From: Forficula auricularia
Taxonomy: Eukaryota; Arthropoda; Insecta; Dermaptera; Forficulidae
Assembly (NCBI GenBank): GCA_024734495.1
Contig: JALMQS010000225.1
Coordinates: 18,304,573-18,368,572, forward strand
DNA: 64,000 nucleotides
Direction of reading: 5' to 3'
In this document: in pieces, positions 23,201 to 38,200 of the stretch
Layout of the letters: every line of letters begins with the position of its first letter
How positions within the stretch are numbered: position 1 is the stretch's first letter
Position numbers and translations under genes: made by a program
Notes under the pieces: generated by a model
The model's input: the letters and a program-made list of their open reading frames with translations, nothing else
Told to the model about the DNA's origin: nothing
Databases searched by the model: none

Positions 23201-26200
23201 TTTTTGTTGAAATCGAAGAACTAGAAATACTCCTTTACTCGTTATTTTTCTTTTCACAAAAGGCTTTAACTATTTTATTTTAAATCGGGGTGGTTCTCAA
23301 GTTATATACATATTAAAGAGGGCTATCTACAAACCAGTATCGAATTCCTTTAGTTATATCATATATGTTCAATGAGTATACATTTCATTCCGTTTGATTA
23401 AGCGATCTCAAAAAAAGTCGATCGATGAGCTTATCTAGAATTATCTGTTCTTTTATTTTAATTCCAATTTAGAGGAGTAGTAGAATAGGTATTTTGCAAA
23501 AAAGAATAAAACGCCGAAATCTAAGAAATTGTATAGCCTAGAGTAATTAAATTTTCGATTTGAGTATAACCTAGAATAAATAGAGCAAGGTTTTGGTTCA
23601 ATTGGTTCGTCATAAGTTCCATTTTACTTTCTGAATTTTTTATTTACGGTGATTAAATTTGAAAGTTGAAAATTGGTAAGATTATTTCGAAAAAATATGT
23701 TCTTCTTTTTTCTGATATATAGTATTACTGTACTTTTTCATTTCTATTACCCTGTTCTAATAATAATTAGTAATATAAATAAATTATGTTGATTAATGTC
23801 CATTATAATTAGTAGATTATAAATTCACAGTTCTTTGGACAATGTTTTTTATTGAAGCTCTTATTCAATTTTTGTACAACGTTTCGTCTCTCTCGAGACT
23901 TTTTCAAGCACTCAATTGGTTAGAGCAACATTGGTTGAAATAAAGATAAAAATAATTGAGACATAGTAGATTTTTCTTTCTAGATTGATACAATAAAATA
24001 AGACTTATTTTATTGTATCAATCTAGAAAGAAAAAATTCTACTATGTCTCAATTATTTTTATCTTTATTTCAACCAATGTTGCTCTAACCAATTGAGTGC
24101 TTGAAAAAGTCTCTAGAGAGACGAAACGTTGTACAAAAATTGAATAAGAGCTTCAATAAAAAACATTGTCCAAAGAACTGTGAATTTTTAATCTAGTAAT
24201 ATAAATGTTTTATTGTATTATTGAATCTTGCACTAATTTTTGGAAGGAATACAGTAATTACTAATGTGAATGCTCAATCACTGAAATGAAATATAATTAA
24301 ATATCTTAAGGACGAGAATAATAGAATTACCTAATTCAAGTGGACTGGTAAGGATCCGTGTAAAAAAGGGCACACTCGGATAGATGCGAAGGGTTTCTTT
24401 AATGCACCGCTCCAATAGATTCAATTCCTTCAGCTTCTTTGACGTTTCCGTGAATTGCATTGCGTAGTCCACTTCCTCCAATACTTTTTCCTAAAAGCAA
24501 TCAATCTGATTGAGTTACGTGGTCGGATATAATAAATCAATGCAAAGCAAGATTGGCTAGTAATTCAGTTACAAGTAATTGAAATACAAGATAGCAATTA
24601 AAAGTGTAGTGGATATCTAGTATTAAATAAATATAGTTATTTTATATAAACATTCTCAAAACATTTACTAAATATCCAAACTATTCTGGAGAAATTATCC
24701 CTTTAATCAACGGAAATTTGGAAAAATAGTTGACTAGATTTATAAAAACAATCATAAAGCGTTTATTAAAAACTCAAACCTTTCGGAAGAAAAAATATTT
24801 ACCTATAGTATTTTTGGAAATCATGAATCGGTTAAAATAAAAACCTATCCACAATACCTTTCCGAGGTCTTTGAGAAAAATGGTATGATCCAGCTCATTG
24901 TCTGTGTACAATGTACAAAAAAAGGGAAACCTTTTTTAAAACCCCAAACTTAGCATTCCTTCCCCCTATAATTACTTTGATTACGAAAAAACAATCAAAT
25001 TAAAGTTGCTCGAAGAATAGACCCTGACAGATCGATATGTCGACCCAAAACCCTCTAAGGAGTGATTTTCTTCGAAATCGTTGAAGCCGTTTTCGAGAAA
25101 CCGATTCTATATAATACATATACAAGAATTTCACCTTTAATAATATAAGATAGTATCATTACTTGTCTTTAAGAGTGCTTATGTTATAAACAGTTTTTAT
25201 TTAGTATTTTCTAAAATTGTAACAGGAATATAGGTTCAATTTTTATGATAAATCCCGAAAATTGTACCTATATTCTACTGTCCCAATGGACCATCTCATC
25301 ATCTCATCACATTCTTTCCAGGCCCGAACAAGCCCGAAAATTTAAGTCTAGTCAAGGGGAATGTTAAAACAAAAATCCTCGATTATATTTTAAAATCGCA
25401 AAGGAAGCGGACAAAAAAAATCAAAGAACAGAGTTAGTTATTTAATTCACCAAACGTTTCGTCACTTTATTGAGACTTCATCAGTTGCTCATTCAATATA
25501 ACTCCCTTGTCAAAAATCTCTCAACAATTACAGCCAGTAACGAACATTTTCCATTAAAACATAATTAAAAACATTTTAAAAACAATATTAGATTGTCAAA
25601 TGACGAAACGTCTGGTGAATTAAATAACTAACTCTGTTGTTTGATTTTTTGTCCCTGCGATTTTAAAATATTTAATAAAATATGGACGCGAATGATGAAA
25701 TACTATTCTCTATTATTTTTATTTTTCATAATTTTTTCCATTTGGGCAATTCATCAGATCAAAGGATCAGCGGACTTACTATTCTGACATAATAATCTTT
25801 ATGTAAGGTTGTAACCCATATTCTTAGATGATTTTCTTGAAAAAAATATCGATTTAAGAAAATTTATAAGTTGTGTAATTGGTATATCAATAAAATGAAA
25901 TTTAAATTCTTATTTTTTTTCTTGTGTCTCAGTTACCGTAATATGGATTTGATTAATCGCTTCTATGTAATTGGCATTTTTAAATTCGTTTGTTATAAAA
26001 TTTTATCTTGAACATCCTAGGTAAAACGACTTACTTGAATATCTGGGTTATTTCCAAGAAGAAAGAGACAAAAGTTCATGGCCCCTGCCGTTGTATCATG
26101 ACCCTGAAAATTATTTAATATATAGTTAGTTAAGTTTACAAATAAATTCATTAATTGCTTATCTTGAAGATTTTTAGATTTGGCCCCACCCAGAGTGGAA

Positions 26201-29200
26201 CTAGGAATTTTCACAGGTCAGAGTCAAAGGGATCTGTGGAGTGGAAGATTCTTTGTTCTAAAATCGATAAAAAATTACATGACAAAATTAGTTTAGAAAC
26301 CGTTATATAAAATGTATATGGAATGCGTAATTATTATCATTATTATTTATTTTAATAATGTATAATTATTCAAATTCAAGGTCCCTTGTTTGGCTCTATG
26401 GGGGTCAATTCATACGTAGGGCCCCCGTTGAAAATAAAACTAAAAATCCTGTTTCTACATACTTCCTTCCATTCTGCCCAAGACCAGATAGCCTTGGCCA
26501 TGCAGCCAGCTTTTTGGAGTTTCATATTGAACATTCAGATCCTATGTTTCTGCTAACCACTTAGCTAGCATTCTGCCATGTTGTCATTCTGCCAATAGTT
26601 GCAGAGAGGGGCGTAGCCACGGGGGGAGGAGGTCAGACACACGGGATGAGTAACGGCAACGACAAATATGGCAAACTAACAGTAATTAAATATATTTCAT
26701 ATGTTTAATCAAGAATTATGTTCTTTTTTAATTTCTTGAAGTCTCTATTTGTTTTAATAAAAAAATTCCCAATAAATATTTTGCTTAACCCCCTCCCCCC
26801 ATGAAAATTTTCTGGCTACGCCATTGGTTGCGGAAGATACTAAATAGAATGAGTGTGGAATTTGGTCTATTTAGGTCAGAGTCTAGAAATTATAAAAAAA
26901 AATACAAGATAATTACCGCGAACATGAATGTGTCAACTTCTTCTCGAATTTCGTGATTACCAATTCTGGGATCATTATCAGACACCTCCAATAAGAGATC
27001 CAAAAAGGAGAGCTTTTTCTTTTTACCGCAGTCATCTGAAATCATAAAATCCATTAAAGTATAAAATATAATTTTATCTATGCTTTTGGAGTAAACTAGT
27101 ATTACAAAACACCAACTTTTTGGATAATTGAAATATTTCTACTCTCTGACTATAAAATAAAAATGTTAACAATAGTTATTGTATACTATATGCCCATCAG
27201 TTTTAATCAATACTTAATAATTCAGATTATTGCATGTGTCCAGTATATCTTATCGTAAACAAACAAATATCCGACCGAGTCAGAACTATTAAAAGATCTT
27301 CTTGTTGAATTAAAAATCAAGTTTATATCATGAATATTTAAAGATAATTAGTTTAAGGTCAAAGACAAAAATAATCACATTTATTATTATTATGTATATA
27401 TATTTTTATTTTTGATTTTAACCTTTGAATATTCTTGTTAATAATAATAAATAAAAACAAAAGATAGTCTTCTTTGTTTTGAAAACCCTGATAATTTATG
27501 TAAATTCAATATTTTATTCGATTCACGACTTTTCCAAACTTTTAATTAACAGAGTTCAACAAATTATAAACTTTCTATCTTGTTTATTCTGATCACGAAA
27601 AGAATTTCTTTGACTGGTTTTCTTAGGTATCGCCGTGTGAATTCAATTAAAGAGATTTCGTTATTTTAAAATGAAAACAAAATAAATTTTACAATGATGT
27701 GGTTACTATGGTAGCGATAAAAAAACATTACCATTGTTTGATTGAGAACAACTGTTGTCCATTTTCTCTTGTTCAAATGTCAATCTTCGTTTTTGAATCA
27801 CCTAAAAAAAATTAATATCATAATAATATTATGAGTGAGTTGTAAAAGATGTCAAAAATATATGTGTAAACAATTGGGAAAAAAGGAGAAAAATCAGAAC
27901 CCTTTTAAAATTGTGGTCTCTCGCTACTATTTCGCTATTTATTTAAACTACTAAAATTTTTAGTCAGAAATCATTTGTTATTTCAATTGATTTTCATCAT
28001 CATCGAGTAGTTATTCAGATCTAAGAATGGTTTGACGCAATATCCGCATCCTCCTCGCCAACTCTTTCACTTGTCCAAAAGTTGCACATCACATATAGTA
28101 GGTATCTTACATAATCTGTGAAAAATACTGGAGCCTATGAATTTTCTTTCCCACTTCGCTTTCCAAAATATCCCATAAAAATTTCCCATTTTTAAGGTCT
28201 ACCCTATCATTTGAGCACGTTTATGCTTCAAATTCTTTCACAATGTAATTAAGTAATGCGAGAGGGATTCAGCCAATGGGTAGCCTCTGCTGAATAAAAA
28301 ACTCCCATTTATAGAAAACGTTTCGGCTTTAATTAAATAATGCCATCATCAGTTCCTAAGAGAGTATTAGCGACACAATTAATTTTATAAATAAATTGTC
28401 CGCAGGCAGAGTTGTTGTGGATTTTATCATAATATATACAAAATTATATGAATTACAAAATGGTACATAAATCTTGGTGTGCTCTCACTTGATATGTGCA
28501 ACGTCTCAAATACAAATCTTTCACAATGTCCTAGTTTGTGATCAAATCTACCTATTTTTTAATTTATTTAATCTTTAGCCTTCTTTTGTAACACCACAAT
28601 TCGAAGGCATCCAGTGTCCATATTATTTTCTTTTTGATTATCTTTCCTCGGGTAGCATCAGCCCTAAGATGCTAACTCGAGCCTTGTTTATCTGCGGAAA
28701 ATTTTACCAAAAGAGATACCATAATGTTTCGTATTCTAGGGAGGGTGGTTTCCCAATGCCTTCCACATAGCAAGATATTGAAACCGCTACCCCTCTCTCC
28801 ATTCAGGGAAAATTAGAATATACAAGAGTAACTGGTATAATATGGATTACATGTTCTAACTTCTCTCGATAATAGGTGTTGAGAGGAGTACAAGCTCACG
28901 CAAGTAGGTTCACTATCCCTACTTAACCGGGATCGTAAAAGATTACTCAACCGCTACTATAAAAAACGAGCTTCGAGGGCGTGCCAAAGGCACGCCCTCG
29001 AAGCTCGGCCCTCCGGGCTGGTACCCTGGCGGGCGGCGTCTCGGTCCAAAAATTTTATTCCTCTTAAAAAACCACACTCCAAATGTATACCTGTAAACTC
29101 CCGAAAATACATAGTCTCTTAAAAGTTTCGCCTCATTTTCGTCCTGACACAGCTACAGAAATGAGGCTCTAGATATGAATCTGGAAGTATTTTTTTCTAT

Positions 29201-32200
29201 AATCAACAGCATTGTGATATTTTTTGTGTGGAAATAGATTTATTTAAATAAGTGGTATCGTGTGAGGAGGAGAATTATATTATATCATTTTTTTAAAATT
29301 TGGGATCGATAATCGATATAAGGCTCCAAATATTTAAAAGAGATCAGGTGTTGTTTGTATGACAGGCTGCTCCAGTATTGCAATGAGAAACTCATATGGG
29401 CATGCGTGTCTTAAGTCGTTTAATTTTGTAAAAATCAAAAAATAAGAATAACAAAATTTAGATTTTTAAAAAATTATAAAAAAGTGGCAAATTATTAAAA
29501 AATAAACAAATAATATATAAATCAAATAAGATGTGATTGATTTCTTTTTCTGTGCGCAAAGAAAAGCGAATTGAATATTTAATTTTTGAGTGGTGAAGGG
29601 GGGGGGGGTAATAATTATCAATATATTTAATGTTTCTTAATTTAAAATCAATTGGAGTCTTTCATTTCGAAATTTGAGTCCAAATTACGATTATATTTCA
29701 AATTTGCCGCAAATATACCGATGGCGCTCTCTCTCGGCAGCATTACGTCAGCGTTGCGGCAAATTAATCTAGACAAAAGATATATAGTATATTTATGAAA
29801 GGAAAAGAAATGAAAATAGATAATTAGAGCCTCGGGTTAGAATAAAAGTAGATAAAAGCAAGAATCCACGGAATGGACCCTGCGTTGGGTTACCATGTCC
29901 TCTCTTGCTTGAGAAACTACTAGCATCTGGGCGAGATCTCATTAGAACTATTTGGAATGTACCAACATTATGCATCGAATTAAATATATTTATTGAAACA
30001 TTTTTACAGTAAAACTTATTCTCAATTCCTAGATTTGGAGATATTTCATTATTCTCTCCCTAGTAATTTTAGCATACGAAATTTGTTTGGAGATGGGGTT
30101 CCCCTGGATTTAGTGAAGCGAGAGTAAACGCGATTCGAAGTCTGTCTAGCCACAAGGCTAACAAATATACACAACCTTTCAATCACTTCTTCTGTGATCG
30201 ATTTCACGAGTGAGATATTCTCGTGAAGGTCTGCAGGCACATGTATTTTAGTTTAAGAACTTTTTGTTTAGTTGTTAAAAAAACATCACTTACATATAGA
30301 ATTGAAAATTACGAATGAATTTTCTTATAAAAATTTTTAAAATTGTTAAATTGAAATTTTTTCAAGAATCGGTAGGTAAGCTCGCCAGTTAAAGCCGCCT
30401 TATTAATAAACTTAAATATAATAATTGTTAGAAATGCATTTTTTATATTAAATGTTTTACGAAAAAATGATATTTTTTATATTTTTGAACCGGAAATTTT
30501 AAAAATAGATAGCCCAACAATTATTTTAATTGCAAATACAAACATTTTGGCACCAGAACTAACTTTAAATGACATTCCGTTCCCGTGTTAGGGGCCGTCC
30601 ATAAATTACGCCACACGAATTTCAAGATATTCAGATTCCCTGTGGACATTCTATTACATTTTCATTGAGCCTCTTCGTATTGTGACGTCACACTATCAAT
30701 GGAACACTCCTATAATTAATAAAAAAAAATTATAAAATTGAAATTCAACTAAAAGAGATTTAATATAGGCCAAGTTTATTTGATTTTGATTCACATCATC
30801 TAACACATCTCACTATTCACTATTACTATTACTACTGCCCTTCAGGAATGAATCCTTTATTATAAGAAAAAGGGCTTATTTATTTGAGAAAAAAATGTTT
30901 TTACTAAAAATAATCAATTTTTTGGCACGTATAAGAAAAATATTGAATTATAAAAATAATAAATAACTGTATGAATTAAAATCCTCTAAGTATAGTCTGA
31001 ATTTAAACATGATTTATGACGTTGGTGCGCCTGTATTTAGGCAACACATTGCGCGCAGAAGAATGAAAGCTGCGTAAAAGCTAGGCGAGTCCAGTCGTTG
31101 CTTAGAATTTTGTATCTATTTAGATTTATTTTTACGATCGGCTTACTAAATGGGTATCTATGCTCCTGAGGCCAATGAAAGAAAAGAAAAAAAAAGATTT
31201 ATTTTATCAATATTTTCAGATTGGAAGAATAACCTTAAATCTAAAAAAATATAATGCATTTGAATATTTTTAAAAAAATTTAATTTGACTTTTGTGACAT
31301 CATGAGATCCCTGGGCCCTCCTGTCACATTTTGTCACAAATCTGAAATGTCCCCTTCCCTTACTGTGTGACATAATTTGTGGACGGCCCCTTATCGTGGC
31401 TATTGGAATCTAGACAGACACCCAGACAAAAATAAATCATGATCCAAAATGACTATTTCACGTTAGAAACATTTTTAAGCACAATGAATATATGAGGTTT
31501 TGTTTTTGTTTTTGTTTTTTCCTTGGATTCAATACTTGGGCATATTCTGCCTCCCGGCCATATCGAGTAATACTAGCTTATATTTTTATATCAATGCTTG
31601 TAACCGATAAATTAATTATTATATACACGGTTGAAATTTGGTTAAAAATCACCTTAATTTAATATCAGGCACACAATTTTTGATTGGCTTATATATAAAA
31701 TACTCACGTCATTTGCAAAGCCGTGAACTATTTTCAGAAGTCGGTTGAATTCTCTGCCTGAAGGGGAGAGCATAAATGTAAAAGGATGTCGGAGCCAAAA
31801 TGTAGCGTAAATCGATGGCGTACAAGTGGAGTTAATCTGATTGATGAAAAAATACAAGTATATCATTATATTTAAAAATTAGAATTAGCATTTTAGTTTG
31901 GCTTTCAAGCTTAATTAGTCATAAGACAACCAAAAATTTTTAGCAAAGAATTACATTAGAAAAGATCACTTATCAATGAATAAAAAAGAAAATTTTAATT
32001 TTATTTGAAAAATTATTACCAAATCACAGATTTCAAAACGCAAGGTCTCACATATCCATTTCTGTAGACTAAGACCAGCAATTAATTCTTTTTTTTTATT
32101 TTTGACTCGGCTTCTCGTTACAAGCCATGTTTGCTTTCAGAGTGCCATTTCTATTACATTTTTAAACTTGTCCCTACCCGGGGTCGATTGTACGGGCTGA

Positions 32201-35200
32201 TGTTCCAGGCCATGATTCTGAGCTCTGGGTCCACTAGGTGAGCAGGTATGACATCGTGCCACCGCTCTTGTCTATCTGACCCCGTACCAATTAACTCAAC
32301 CAATGGATTATTAAATAGATAAAATAAAATAAATCCAAAAATCTACTTTGCAGACTACCAAAGGTTTCTCCGCATATGTGCTGCTCTGTTACAGTTGGGC
32401 ATCAATTGAACCACTCAAAGGCATCTGCTGATTCTAAACGCCCAAAAACAAGAATAGCGGCAATAGCCACACAACTGAAACTTTATGATTCTTTTGGATG
32501 ATTAGGTTCCACTTGAAAATTGAAACTGAGATCTCATGAGTGTCGTTACATCAGAATGCTCAGAACACTAGTAAGTCGCAACTATGGTAAATACGATAAA
32601 ACTGAACTTTAGACGTTACATAAATTATTTTTCCTCAATGAGAAAATTTATTAAATATTAATCATTTGAATTGTTTAAATCATTTTAAATTTCAATGATT
32701 ATGAATGAGGTGAATTTTATATAAAGCAAAATAAAATATATTTTTATCATTCAGTTGACGTGGGATATTCCTTTAAGTATTTAAAAAGAATTAGGTAAAA
32801 TTTATTTTTTTAATTTATTTCGATTTAAAATGACGTTGTGAGAGAACTCCAAATTGTCCGTTTTTATACTGTCAATGTTTGAAAATTGTAACGTAAAATT
32901 ATGAAAAATTCTACAAATTACTCATTTCCTCAACTGACAAGTACATAACCTCAATTATTGTGGTAACACACATCAATTTCTGTGAATCAATTGTAATATA
33001 TTGATCAGGGACAAAGCCCTCAAAACTCCATAGCTCGTTATGAGAACAAATCTAAAATTATACAGCAGAGACACACTCCTTTATCGTCTCCTTTAATTTA
33101 TAAAAATTCTGCTGCTCGACAAAGAAACTTAGCAATTTAATTAACCTGCTCAAAGTTGAGTAAATTATTTCCATCAGTTGAAGAGAACCTCAATTGCTTG
33201 ACTTTGAAGATTTAATTGTTTTGCTAACTGTATACATACAAAGTTAAAGGCTACAAATGACAAAGCCGATTCTTCAAAGAGTGCTTTTATAATATGGTGA
33301 TTAAAACTGCAGATGAATTTCACAGCAGAATGATTTATTCTCAGTCTATTGAATCAATATGATAAAATTAATTTCTCTTTAGCCATTTGACACAACTAAA
33401 ATAAAAGCCTATTTAATTATTTGTTTATTTTTAGATTTTTTGTTAAGTAGACGTAAAGTGAAATAAGAAAAAACATTATCTTACCACAAATAATATCCAT
33501 GGCACAGTTGGTAATATATGGGTAAATGTTGAATGGTTTTCCGCTTTTCGCATGCGGCTCCAAAAGTTTTAAAAGCGTTTCACTGTGCTTGAATGCAATG
33601 GTTTCATGATGACCCAAAATATTAAAATGAAATGCATTGGTCAGCAGTTTCCGATGCAAAAACCATTTCTCTCTAAAAAATAACATCGTGAAGTAGGTAA
33701 AAGTTACAATTAAATAAACTGATGGGCTTGTCCATATACGTTTTGTATACGCACCTACCGTCTGCTGATATCTAATATTTGCTCCTTAAAGAAATGACAA
33801 CTCTTTTTTATTATAGGACACTTTCAAAGTGAATTTCAGCTAATAACATGGATTTTTAGATTGAAAATTTTATAAGTGAGCCCCATTCTCCATTTTGGGC
33901 CCATTTGCAATGAGTCATACCTACTTTTAAATATGAGAGTCTTCTATTGTAAATATCAGCTTTCTTTGATTTTTGTTTAAAAATTTCATATCTAAAATTA
34001 TTTTTGAATCGCCATTTTTTGGGTCACTGTCAGACCGCACGTCCATGGATTCTGTGGATGCTGCGCATCTCTAAGATTTCCTAACTTCAAGAGTATTTTC
34101 ATACCGTGTTATAAAAAATATAATGTTAAATTTAAAAAATAACTAAAAATCCTGAGTTTATCGATGAATTTTACAAAAATGAGCCAAAAATAAAATAACA
34201 TTTTAAAAATTAAAGAGTTCTTTTTTTTGATAGCATCCCCTGATTGAAATGTCACCGCCCACCACTAGTCACTATGTTTATCCATTTTATAAAGTGAATT
34301 AATATCATAAGATCGTATAGGGTGCATATCCTAAATATCGTATTATATCGATAAAAAGGTCTAAGACATATTGATAATTCGATTTTTGAACAACCCCTCT
34401 CATTTCAGTCCTCGAAAGGATAATGATTTAATCTTTTAAATAATATTATAATCTTTTTTTATTAAATGGCCCTTTTTATAGTAAATTACAATTTTTTTTA
34501 GTTTGAAAATATTATATAATATTAATTTTTAAGAACCCTCTCCCCATTTAAATTTGAGTTCGAATTCAACCAAAATCTGATCAGCTCTTACAAAAAACTA
34601 TATATGGGAAATTTGGTTTTGATATTCCAAATCGTTTCTGAGCTAGAGCGTACGAAATATTCGGAAACGCACTAACGTAATAACTAACGGACAAGTTGAC
34701 GAAATAATTAATATCTCAAAATATAATTTTTCCTATGTTCATTCTATTATGCCTTCTTGTAGACCAAACGCAATGGCTTGTCTTTTTATCAAAATAGTTT
34801 TGGAATATTTGTAAAAATTAAGCAAAAAAAAAAAATACTACAATATTTGACTATACACCAATACTTCCGCATACAAACAATCACATTAATAACTTTGACG
34901 ACTGGCTAAAATAGGCATTTAGTTCCCGAGGGCAACAAATTAAAAATAAAAAAATAAAAAACGAGACAGTGTCGATTGAGTTTGAAAATTTTTACAATCT
35001 TAAAAGACGTGTTTTTTAAATCCTCATTATTTGTATTCTATTTATTTTCTCAGAAAAATCCAAGGATCTTTCTTTTTCCTAATATAATTACTTTAATGTA
35101 GATGATATTGAATTCATGATGAGAATAAAATATTTACAAAGAGAAACAAAGAGGTTGTACTCTGCTTGATGCCATCAAGCAGATGGCATCAAGCAGAGGA

Positions 35201-38200
35201 CAATCTCTTTGTTTCTCTTGTGAATCAACAACTCTGCTACTCTCGGCAAAACAAAAACTTTTCAATTAAATAAAATATTTATTTAAATAAATAAGCTGAC
35301 ATGTTGTGATGTGGTCATCCACTTGACTCTACCATAGAACCTGGCCCCTCACTTATATTTAATATTTAATAAAAATTTTTATAATCATGTAGGGGAGGGG
35401 GGTTAGTTTGTGCATTTTTAGACTCCTGAGGGACCACTGATTATGTATAGAAAATTTGGTTGAGTTTGCTCAAATGGCCTAGATTTTTAAATTTTAACCA
35501 CCCCCTTAATTTTGGGTCGATATACAGCAAAATCTAATCAGCTCTTAATCTCAATGGACCAAAACTACGTGTGAAATTTGGTTTCGATATTCACACTAGT
35601 TTTTGAGCTAGCTCGTCCACAATAATTTGGTAACGCACAGACTAACTACAACCAGACAACCAGACAGACTAACAGACATTTTCACAAAATAATTATTATC
35701 TCGAAAAATATAATTTTTTCGATATTCACTTATTAGAGTTTTTTTGTAGATCGAAATGCCATAGTTTCGCTCAATTTTTTTAATCAAAATAGTTTCAGCC
35801 GTTTTTGAGATATTTCGAAAAAAAGAAGGAAAAAAACACTTTTTTCATACACGATTACAATACTTGACCATACCCTGTATAGTAAAGTAAAAGAATCATA
35901 GTGGTATGTGAAAGTTTTGTGTTGCACACACGATATATTTTATATATAGATATATCTATTCATTTTAAAATTCAATTTCAAACCACACTTATTAATTATA
36001 ATACATACCTGAACTGCTTATAAGGCCTTCACCCAGCCAAGGTTTCATGAAATCATAGACAGTACCTTTTGTAATATGTTTAGTACTACTCAAAAGGGCC
36101 TGAAACAATCACCGTTAGATTAAGAAGCAGAAGATTTCAACAATGAAATAAATAATTAAAAGTCTACGAGAAATTAGGCAAATAAATAATAATACCTGAA
36201 GATCCTTGGGTTTCCTTATTAATACAGCTGGAGTTCCAAGAATCCAAAAACGAATTCTGTCACCATATTGATCAAAAAATTGTTGAATGAGAGTTAAATA
36301 TTCTAAAACAAATTGAAATTCAAGAATAATAGAAAAATAATTTAGAGAAACCTGCTCTATCTAATATTATTTAATGCTTTTATTTAACTTAGTTTCTCTG
36401 TTTGTATGTCTTACTGTGGTAGTATAGAAAATTTGTATTCGAATTTGGACAGACTTTTATAGCTAGCCGATTTTCATTGTAGGTACATATACGTATTAGC
36501 AAACACGATACCATTTTTAATCGATTTCAGGAATTAATAGGGAAATATATAATTATAATAATAATTTAATATTTTAAAAAATATGATGTAATCACTAAAC
36601 AAAATAAGCTGACGTGTTCTGATGTGGCCATCCACTTGACTTTACCATACAACCTGGCCTCTCACTTATATTTAATATTTAATAAAATTATTCATAATCA
36701 TGTAGGGGGGGGTTAGTTTTTGCATTTTTAGATTACTATGTGTGCCCACTGATTATGTAAACAAAATTTGGTTGAGTTTAGAACAAGAGCCTATATTTTC
36801 ATTTTTTGACCCTACACCCCCCCCCCTCACCCCACCAATTTTGGGCCGTTAGTTTTTTGCATTTTTAGACTTCTGGTGTTGCACTGATTATGTATAGAAA
36901 ATTTGGTTGAGTTTGCTCAAATAGCCTATATTTTTAATTTTTAACCCCCTCCTCCCCCTTAATTTTGGGTCGATATGCACCGAAATCTAATAAGCTCTTA
37001 ATCTCAATGGGCCAAAACTACGTGTGAAATTTGGTTTCGATATTGACACTAGTTTTTGAGCTAGCTCGTCCACAAAAATTTGGCAACGCAAAGGCTAACA
37101 GACAAACTAACTAACTAACAGACATTTTAACAAAACAATTATTATCTCAAAAAACATAATTTTTTCGATGTCCACTTATTAGAGCTTTTTTGTAGAGCGA
37201 AATTCCATGGTTTCGCTCAATTTTTTTAATAAAAATAGTTTCAGCCGTTTATGAGATATTTCGAAAAAAGGTAGGAAAAAAACACTTTTTTCGTGCACGA
37301 TTACAATACTTGACCATACCATGTATGGTAAAGTAAAAATTGAAGGCTTACAAGATACTATATAAATCAAGGTGCATTTTCTGTATATAATACTATTTGG
37401 TATTGTTTCTTGTCTAATAAGAGGAGGCAAATTTCCAAGACTAAAACGGAAGGCCGGTTTGACCTTTTCCGGTTCAAAAATTTTGCGGGGCCCGAATTCA
37501 CTTTTAAATCCTAAACTTACATTTTACAACGAATAATTATTTATTTACAAATGCTGTTACATATTATACATTTTTTATAATATGAATATTAAATAATAAT
37601 ACAATCAAATGAAAATTTTAAATAATTTTTCTCGCTTTTTTCGACGCCAAATTTTTGGTAACATCATCAGAATCGATTGAATTTGCTACTTCACTTTCTA
37701 GTGACAGAATAGCCAGAGATGAAAATCTCTCTTTGCTTATCTAAAATATATATAGTAAATAATATAAAACTAAAGATTTGAGCATCTTCTTTTTAAAAAT
37801 AGTTGGAATGTTTTTCAAAAAATCAGCTCGGGTTCAGATTAACAAATCAATTTTAAAATAGAAAGAATTTAATTTTTTAGGACAAATTCTAAGATTTTAG
37901 TAGAAATATTATTAAATTGCGATATCAGAGGAATTCATCCCCCCAGGAGTCGAACTTGAGAACTAAGCATGCTTTCCGGGGACTCAGCTCACTGCCCGGA
38001 AAGCATGTTAGTTCTCAGGTTCGACTCCTGGGGATGAATCCCTCTGATATCGCAATTTAATAATATTTCTACTAAAATCTTAGAATTTGCCGTAAAAATT
38101 AAATTATTTCTCTTATAGTATATAATTGTATGAAATTAGGGAGTCTTATCTCTATTTTTAAGCACTTTTTTTAAGAAATTCAAGTAATATTTTTTCTCAT

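Larger units (their letters stand above)
23821..24188. mobile_element. loop-less palindrome carrying two hammerhead-like motifs
   Basis: The left half 23821-24003 is the reverse complement of 24004-24188 with very few differences and essentially no spacer. Each half carries one motif (23874-23911 minus, 24097-24134 plus), and the two differ in the stem II loop (GAGA against TAGA). It encodes no protein and lies in P450 intron 9. Confidence 0.75.

Noticed and set aside
30049..30240. Minus-strand frame between P450 exons 5 and 6, tested as a further P450 exon
   Set aside because: Exons 5 and 6 already join in phase with continuous family sequence, and the peptide has no P450 resemblance.
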